In this document: in pieces, positions 60,837-64,000 of the stretch | Position numbering within the stretch: the first letter of the stretch is position 1 | Layout: the number at the start of each line of letters is the position of its first letter | Assembly: GCA_964508705.1 (NCBI GenBank) | Contig: CAZDUS010000002.1 | Location: forward strand, 1 to 64,000 | Reading direction: 5' to 3' | Source of the DNA: CAZDUS01 sp964508705 | GTDB taxonomy: Bacteria; Verrucomicrobiota; Kiritimatiellia; CAIKKV01; CAITUY01 | Length of the DNA: 64,000 nucleotides | The notes under the pieces: model-generated | Told to the model about the DNA's origin: nothing | Databases searched by the model: none | Seen by the model: only the letters and a program-made list of their open reading frames with translations | Program-made: the position numbers and the translations under genes

Positions 60837-61622
60837 ATGAAGACTGTTTTTATTGGTGGGTGTGTGATTGGGATGGCGGTTGCGTTGGGGGTGGGGTGTT
60901 GGACGCCGCCTCGTGATGTTCCGGTCAAGATGCCAGCAAAGGAGAAAGCACCGTTGCGGGTCCGATATGCTGATGATTTGACCCAGCTCAATCTTAAGGG
61001 GAAGAAGCTTTTGGCACTGCCGAAAGAGGCTCTTGAGGTGGAGACGGTGCAGGAATTGTATCTTGACGACAACGTCTCCATTGCGATTGGTGATGAAGTT
61101 TTGGCATTAAAACAGTTGCGACGGTTAAGTCTTGTGGGGTGTGGCCTTGATGTAATGCCGCCAGCATTGTGCCAGGTGCCTAGGCTGGAAGTCCTTGCGA
61201 TGGATGATAACCGATTGAGCGTGTTGCCGGCCGAAATTGGCGCGGTACAGGAGTTGCAGGTCTTAAGCCTGAGTCGCAACCGGTTGATTTCATTGCCTGA
61301 CTCAGTGGGAATGCTGTCGAAACTGGAAATTCTGCAATTGGACGACAATTTATTGAGGGAGTTGCCCGGGACTGTCAGCGGGTTGTCATCGTTAAAATCG
61401 CTTTCCATGGATCGGAACCGGTTATCAGGATTGCCGGATGCCATTTGCGGGTTGAGCAAGCTCGAATCCTTGAGCTTGGCGGGGAACAGGTTGACAACGT
61501 TGCCTGCCTCTATTGAGAAAATGACATCATTAAAGGTATTAACGATCAACGGCAATATGCTATCCCGCGAGGAAGTGATGAGGGTTCGGAAGGCGTTACC
61601 CAAGACGATGATTGTGGAATGA
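60837..61622 (+). CDS. Leucine-rich-repeat lipoprotein
   Basis: 261 residues. A lipobox-like end to the signal peptide (ALGVGC, Cys about 20) predicts a lipid anchor. About eight LRR units of 23 residues follow, for example 'LQVLSLSRNRLISLPDSVGML', 'LEILQLDDNLLRELP', 'LKSLSMDRNRLSGLP' and 'LESLSLAGNRLTTLP'. The LxxLxLxxNxLxxLP pattern matches the ROCO/internalin-like 'LPxx' type, suited to protein or glycan binding. The partner is unknown. GGGAGAGG precedes the ATG, inside the repeat. Confidence 0.85.
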   Translation: MKTVFIGGCVIGMAVALGVGCWTPPRDVPVKMPAKEKAPLRVRYADDLTQLNLKGKKLLALPKEALEVETVQELYLDDNVSIAIGDEVLALKQLRRLSLVGCGLDVMPPALCQVPRLEVLAMDDNRLSVLPAEIGAVQELQVLSLSRNRLISLPDSVGMLSKLEILQLDDNLLRELPGTVSGLSSLKSLSMDRNRLSGLPDAICGLSKLESLSLAGNRLTTLPASIEKMTSLKVLTINGNMLSREEVMRVRKALPKTMIVE

Positions 61623-61651
61623 GGATCAATAATCAATGAGGGGTTAATGAT

Positions 61652-62173
61652 ATGAGCATACGGAAGTTGAAAGCGGCGATTCGCGATGTGCCCGATTTTC
61701 CGAAACCCGGAATATTATTCAAGGACATTACCCCGATCTTGCAGGATCCAGCCTTATTTAAGGCGGCTGTGGATGTATTTGTGAATCGGCATCGAGGGAA
61801 GGGGATCAGCAAGGTGGCGGCTATTGAGGCGCGTGGGTTCATTTTTGGAGCGGCGGTGGCTTACCGTCTCAAGGCGGGGTTAGTGCCGATTCGGAAGAAG
61901 GGCAAACTTCCCTATAAATGCCATGAGGAAAGTTATGATTTGGAGTATGGCTCAGCGACGCTGGCCGTGCATACGGATGCATTTGAACCGGGAGAGAAAG
62001 TGTTGCTGATTGATGATCTTCTGGCGACGGGCGGGACGGCGTTGGCCTCGGCGCGATTGATCGAAAGGGCTGGCGGCAAAGTAGAGGAGATTGATTTTCT
62101 GATAGAGTTAGGTTTCCTGAAGGGGAAGGAAAAGTTTTCTGCGTACCCGGTGTTCGCGTTAATTCGGTTTTAG
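61652..62173 (+). CDS. apt: Adenine phosphoribosyltransferase
   Basis: 173 residues, the usual length. It converts adenine and PRPP to AMP. Motifs are 'IRDVPDFPKPGILFKDITPIL' at the start, IEARGFIFGAAVA, 'VPIRKKGKLPYKC' and the PRPP loop VLLIDDLLATGGTALA. The ATG follows GAGGGG. PRPP synthesis is encoded close downstream (prs), so the purine salvage enzyme and its cosubstrate producer are neighbours. Confidence 0.96.
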   Translation: MSIRKLKAAIRDVPDFPKPGILFKDITPILQDPALFKAAVDVFVNRHRGKGISKVAAIEARGFIFGAAVAYRLKAGLVPIRKKGKLPYKCHEESYDLEYGSATLAVHTDAFEPGEKVLLIDDLLATGGTALASARLIERAGGKVEEIDFLIELGFLKGKEKFSAYPVFALIRF

Positions 62174-62220
62174 GGCGGGGTTGACAGAGCGGGGACGGGT
62201 TTGATACTTGGGCGCGCCAT

Positions 62221-63171
62221 ATGTTCGAGAAAGCAGACTCCATTCAGATTTTAGCGCCTGCGAAGGTGAACCTTTTGCTTGAGGTTCTTGGCAAGCGGCC
62301 CGATGGATATCACGATCTGCGGAGTCTTGTGGCGCCCATTTCCATTTTCGATGAGATTACTGTTCGGAAGTCGCCGGTTCTTGAGGTTGTCTGTGAAGAG
62401 ATGGGGTTGCCGCAAGGGAACAAGGCGATGATTCCGGCGGCCTGTGACAATCTCGCGATGCGGGCGGCAAAGTTGTTGCAGGCAAGGGCAGGAGTGGCGA
62501 AAGGTGCAAACATTGAGATTCGTAAGCTTATTCCAATTGGCGGAGGGCTAGGCGGGGGGAGTGCGGATGCGGCTGCGGTGTTGGTGGGGTTGAATCGATT
62601 GTGGGGTGCCGGGTTATCAGTTGAGGAACTGATGGGTATGGGCGCCCAATTGGGGTCGGATATTCCCGCTTTGGTGGCCGGTAAAGCGGTACTGATGGAG
62701 GGTCGGGGGGAGCGTGTATCGCCACTTGAGTGCCGCTGGCCTTCAAGGGTGGCTTGGTGGATGGTGGTGGTGAATCCGGGGTTCAGTGTGCCGACGCGAG
62801 ATGTATATTCCCGGTATAGAACAGGATTGACTTCTTTGGGTGAAATCTTTAATAAGGCTGTTTTTGCGCTGGAGAAAGGCGACATAGTCCTGGCATCCGC
62901 GTGCTTGCGTAACTCGCTTGAGGAGACGGTGTTCAAGAAATATCCGCTCCTGGGCTTGTTGGCTGAAAGGCTTAAAGCGGCGGGTGCCTTGGGTGTATTG
63001 TTGTCGGGCAGTGGCGCATCGGTTTTTGCCATGGCTGAGAGTCAAGCGCATGCCTTGGCGATTGAGGAGAGCATGCGTCGAGAGACTGGGGCTTGGTTGT
63101 GGACCCGAGTGGCGCAAGTATTGCCCGATGGTGTAATGGTAGCACACGGCCCTTTGGAGGCCAGAGTCTAG
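62221..63171 (+). CDS. ispE: 4-diphosphocytidyl-2-C-methyl-D-erythritol kinase
   Basis: 316 residues of a GHMP kinase in the MEP isoprenoid route. Motifs are APAKVNLLLEVLGKRPDGYHDL, the ATP loop 'IPIGGGLGGGSADAAAVL' and 'LLSGSGASVFAM'. The C-terminal 16 residues (from about 301) are encoded within the downstream tRNA-Gln gene, and the stop TAG lies inside it. The family typically ends near 280-300, so the tail is likely dispensable. Maturation of the tRNA would cut the message before its stop codon. No obvious ribosome-binding site precedes the ATG. Confidence 0.94.
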   Translation: MFEKADSIQILAPAKVNLLLEVLGKRPDGYHDLRSLVAPISIFDEITVRKSPVLEVVCEEMGLPQGNKAMIPAACDNLAMRAAKLLQARAGVAKGANIEIRKLIPIGGGLGGGSADAAAVLVGLNRLWGAGLSVEELMGMGAQLGSDIPALVAGKAVLMEGRGERVSPLECRWPSRVAWWMVVVNPGFSVPTRDVYSRYRTGLTSLGEIFNKAVFALEKGDIVLASACLRNSLEETVFKKYPLLGLLAERLKAAGALGVLLSGSGASVFAMAESQAHALAIEESMRRETGAWLWTRVAQVLPDGVMVAHGPLEARV

Positions 63172-63195
63172 GTTCGAGTCCTAGTCGGGCAACCA
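63122..63195 (+). tRNA. tRNA-Gln (anticodon TTG)
   Basis: 74 nt. The acceptor TGCCCGA/TCGGGCA pairs fully, with discriminator A and encoded CCA. The anticodon loop CTTTGGA gives TTG for CAA codons; the T-arm is CTAGG-TTCGAGT-CCTAG. The first pair of the anticodon stem looks like a C-A mismatch; the rest is regular. Its first 50 nt are also the end of the ispE reading frame, on the same strand. Confidence 0.95.
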
Positions 63196-63227
63196 GTTTG
63201 AGTGGAATAGTTTTGAAAGTGTAACGA

Positions 63228-64000
63228 ATGAGAATTTTCACAGGATCAGCTAATCCGGAGCTGGCACAGCGAATTGCCGATAGTCTTGGCATTCCGCTGG
63301 GCAAGGCTTTGATTAGTCGTTTCCCCGATGGGGAATCATGGGTGAAGATTCAGGAAAATGTGCGTGGCAAGGATGTGTTTGTTGTCCAGCCGACGTGTTC
63401 GCCGACGAATGAGAGTTTGATGGAACTACTCATTATGATTGATGCCTTACGCCGGGCCTCGGCCGCGCGAATTACGGCGGTGGTTCCCTTCTACGGTTAT
63501 GCGCGACAGGATCGCAAGGATCAGCCCCGCGTGCCGATCACCGCCAAATTGGTGGCCAATCTTATGGTGGCGGCAGGAACAAACCGATTGCTTACGGTTG
63601 ATTTGCATGCCCAGCAGCTACAAGGATTTTTTGATATTCCGGTCGATCACCTGTATGCGTCTCCGGTGATTGGCAAATATTTGATAGAAAAGGAATTGAA
63701 GAAGCTTGTGGTGGTTTCGCCGGATACGGGCGGTTTGAAGATGGCTCACGCTTATTCGGAAATGTTGAACGCCGGATTGGCGCTAGTGGCCAAGCAGCGT
63801 AAGGGGCCCAGCGATGTTGAGGCCTTGACGATGGTTGGTGATGTGAGCGGCTGTAATTGTGTATTGGTGGACGATCTTTGCACCACGGCGGGCACGCTGA
63901 CCATGGCGGCCAAGATCCTGAAGCAGAATGGGGCTGAAGCCATCTATGCGGCAGTGACTCATCCGGTGCTAACGGATATGGGATTTGAACGGTTGCGGGA
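63228..64000 (+). CDS. prs: Ribose-phosphate pyrophosphokinase (cut by window end)
   Basis: At least 257 residues; the frame runs off the right edge. It makes PRPP from ribose-5-phosphate and ATP. Visible are the opening 'MRIFTGSANPELAQRIADSLG', FPDGESWVKI, the ATP-binding YGYARQDRKDQPR, 'TVDLHAQQLQGFF' and the PRPP loop VLVDDLCTTAGTL. The order ispE - prs is the common bacterial arrangement, with a tRNA between them here. The ATG at 63228 is 32 bases after the tRNA. Confidence 0.95.
   Translation, partial: MRIFTGSANPELAQRIADSLGIPLGKALISRFPDGESWVKIQENVRGKDVFVVQPTCSPTNESLMELLIMIDALRRASAARITAVVPFYGYARQDRKDQPRVPITAKLVANLMVAAGTNRLLTVDLHAQQLQGFFDIPVDHLYASPVIGKYLIEKELKKLVVVSPDTGGLKMAHAYSEMLNAGLALVAKQRKGPSDVEALTMVGDVSGCNCVLVDDLCTTAGTLTMAAKILKQNGAEAIYAAVTHPVLTDMGFERLR

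Noticed and set aside
1..64000. CRISPR arrays, insertion sequences, prophage, integron or rRNA genes
   Set aside because: No regularly spaced repeats, transposase or integrase motifs, or rRNA segments were seen on either strand.

Overview
The window reads as ordinary chromosomal DNA of a Gram-negative, GC-moderate (about 55 %) heterotroph. A Verrucomicrobiota/Kiritimatiellota-type (PVC) bacterium is my best inference. The basis is a single-chain SecDF, a GldA / GldF-GldG-fusion / DUF4340 block, a HARE-HTH mini-regulator, a DUF1844 protein, a tandem-domain nucleoside diphosphate kinase, and a secreted protein ending in an 'STN..W..ITN...FFRI' module of a kind common in that group. A Gram-negative envelope is supported by ExbB/ExbD, AsmA-like, O-antigen-ligase-like and lipoprotein genes. 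No phage, insertion sequence, CRISPR array or rRNA operon is visible. Most genes lie on the + strand in tight, often ATGA- or TGATG-overlapping runs.

Layout. 1-1.6 kb (-): EboB-type TatD hydrolase and a secreted gingipain-propeptide-like protein. 1.7-8.4 kb (+): Gld-like ABC exporter, DUF4340 and AsmA-like proteins. 8.4-15.5 kb (+): RNA modification and translation genes (miaB, tRNA-Leu, rlmN, rsmB), tandem NDK, aspartate aminotransferase. 15.6-16.6 kb (-): DUF1844 and HARE-HTH proteins. 16.8-18.9 kb (+): pcnB and a methyltransferase. 18.9-22.8 kb: a PocR-AraC regulator divergent from an orphan corrinoid protein, then short TspO, PHP phosphoesterase and a mini membrane protein. 22.8-27.6 kb (-): polysaccharide-type membrane protein operon. 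27.8-30 kb: class III cyclase and GAF-GGDEF diguanylate cyclase, convergent. 30.1-38.1 kb (+): aroC-tgt-yajC-secDF-recJ-fmdB and a zinc-ribbon membrane protein. 38.1-40.9 kb (+): a dead-peptidase-like secreted protein overlapping argH. 40.9-46.2 kb (+): ExbB-ExbD-TPR-VWA energy-transduction operon, then a 1533-aa hybrid histidine kinase. 50.9-55.4 kb: divergent AGE-like epimerase and GH94-like phosphorylase. 55.5-64 kb (+): ThiF, a scrambled histidine-kinase-like protein, a small regulator-like gene, nadB, an LRR lipoprotein, apt, ispE, tRNA-Gln and prs (cut by the right edge).

The most unusual things seen are these. (1) The ExbB/ExbD operon has as its apparent TonB a protein with a TonB-style SxxxH membrane anchor but a von Willebrand factor A domain with an intact MIDAS in place of a TonB C-terminus. 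(2) A structured leader element is shared by the ndk-like and pcnB genes (18 identical bases, each inside its own outer stem). (3) ispE runs 50 nt into tRNA-Gln on the same strand. (4) A histidine-kinase-like protein has scrambled domain order and lost phospho-sites. (5) A perfect 17-bp palindrome contains a TATAAT box directly before a start codon. The only stretch over 300 bases without a gene is 20117-20424, the divergent regulator/corrinoid control region.
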